Assembly: GCF_023078275.1 (NCBI RefSeq)
Contig: NC_062996.1
Span: 10,912,001-10,976,000, forward strand
Direction: 5' to 3'
Length of the DNA: 64,000 bases
Origin: Leguminivora glycinivorella
Lineage: Eukaryota > Arthropoda > Insecta > Lepidoptera > Tortricidae
The first letter of the stretch is position 1. The number at the start of each line of letters is the position of its first letter. A program made the position numbers and the translations under genes. The notes under the pieces are model-generated. The model did no database searches, had not been told where the DNA came from, and was given only the letters and a program-made list of their open reading frames with translations. Positions 63,641 to 64,000 of the stretch are shown here, one piece after another.

Positions 63641-63809
63641 TATAGCTTGTAACTCTTTTCCACGGGACATGTTAAAATAGAAATCAGTATAAATCTAAAT
63701 AAAAAATAATAAATATTGGGGACACCTTACACAGATCAACTTAGCCCCAAACTAAGCAAAGCTTGTACTATGGGTGCTAAGCGACGATATACATACTTAT
63801 ACTTAAATA

Positions 63810-63957
63810 GATAAATACATACTTATATACATAGAAAACATCCATGACTCAGAAACAAATATCTATGCTCATCACACAAATAAATGCCCTTACCGGGATT
63901 CGAACCCAGGACCGCGGCTTAGCAGGCAGGGCCACTACCCACTGAGCCAGACCGGTC
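63810..63957 (-). mobile_element. tRNA-derived SINE
   Basis: Minus strand A box (TGGCTCAGTGGGTAGTGGCC) and B box (GGTTCGAATCCCGG), then a body with GTTTCTGAGTCATGGATGTT. The body also occurs without the head at 60170-60250. Confidence 0.75.
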
Positions 63958-64000
63958 GTCATAATAATTTTCGGATTTTTTTTTTCCAGCGGGAGTTACT

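Larger units (their letters stand above)
59336..64000. other. Repeat-rich stretch without a recognised gene
   Basis: After the SmD1 3' UTR I see only repeats: Helitron-like pieces, a SINE remnant at 61285-61400, CATCTAG-type inverted blocks at 61012-61066, an element with CACTCGCTTCGCTCGTGG-type arms at 62275-62700, and the AACCCCCGACGC repeat twice. A block at 62780-62945 may be a LINE tail. Confidence 0.55.

Overview
This is a piece of a moth or butterfly (Lepidoptera) nuclear genome. Three things point there. Lep1-type Helitrons (TCCATAC... to ...CTAG, always between A and T) occur three times. SINE-like units ending in (TATG)n recur. The host genes are insect-like, spliced with GT-AG introns, and embedded in AT-rich DNA packed with MITEs, SINEs, LINE ends and LTR elements.

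Left part (about 1-40 kb): almost all of it is one gene on the minus strand, the dynactin subunit p150/Glued (DCTN1). Its first coding exon, carrying the CAP-Gly start, is at 39601-39774. Seven further exons run leftward to 6202, and the rest of the coiled coil and the C terminus lie beyond the left edge. All eight exons join in phase (363 codons). Two coding exons have been tandemly copied: one at 15.8-15.9 kb has three decayed relatives downstream, and one at 6.2 kb has a frameshifted copy 417 bp away, beside a 20-bp minisatellite. The introns hold a Copia element (1132-5564), a Ty3/gypsy element with only 120-bp, identical LTRs (33661-38827), hAT and palindromic MITEs, SINEs and Helitrons. 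Intron 1 also holds a stand-alone gag-derived ORF (31556-32929) with an unfamiliar triple-repeat C-terminal region.

Middle (about 40-45.3 kb): compact single-exon genes. BARD1 (plus) is divergent from Glued. eIF1 (minus) is tail-to-tail with BARD1, followed by a PEBP-family gene (minus).

Right part (45.3-64 kb): a 5'-truncated RNase H-bearing LINE (45767-49149) with a 16-bp target-site duplication; RTE and MITE debris; a small coiled-coil gene whose two short reading frames overlap (52709-53202); another truncated LINE; a five-exon centrin-like gene (54391-58025, minus) whose third intron begins 19 bp from a long palindromic MITE; and SmD1 (58955-59335, plus), divergent from centrin. From 59.4 kb to the end I see only repeats.

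Functionally, Glued (dynein-dynactin), centrin (centrioles), BARD1 (DNA repair), eIF1 (start-codon selection) and SmD1 (splicing) are housekeeping genes with no shared pathway. The unusual content is the exon copying, the gag-derived ORF and a covarying hairpin motif found at four places.
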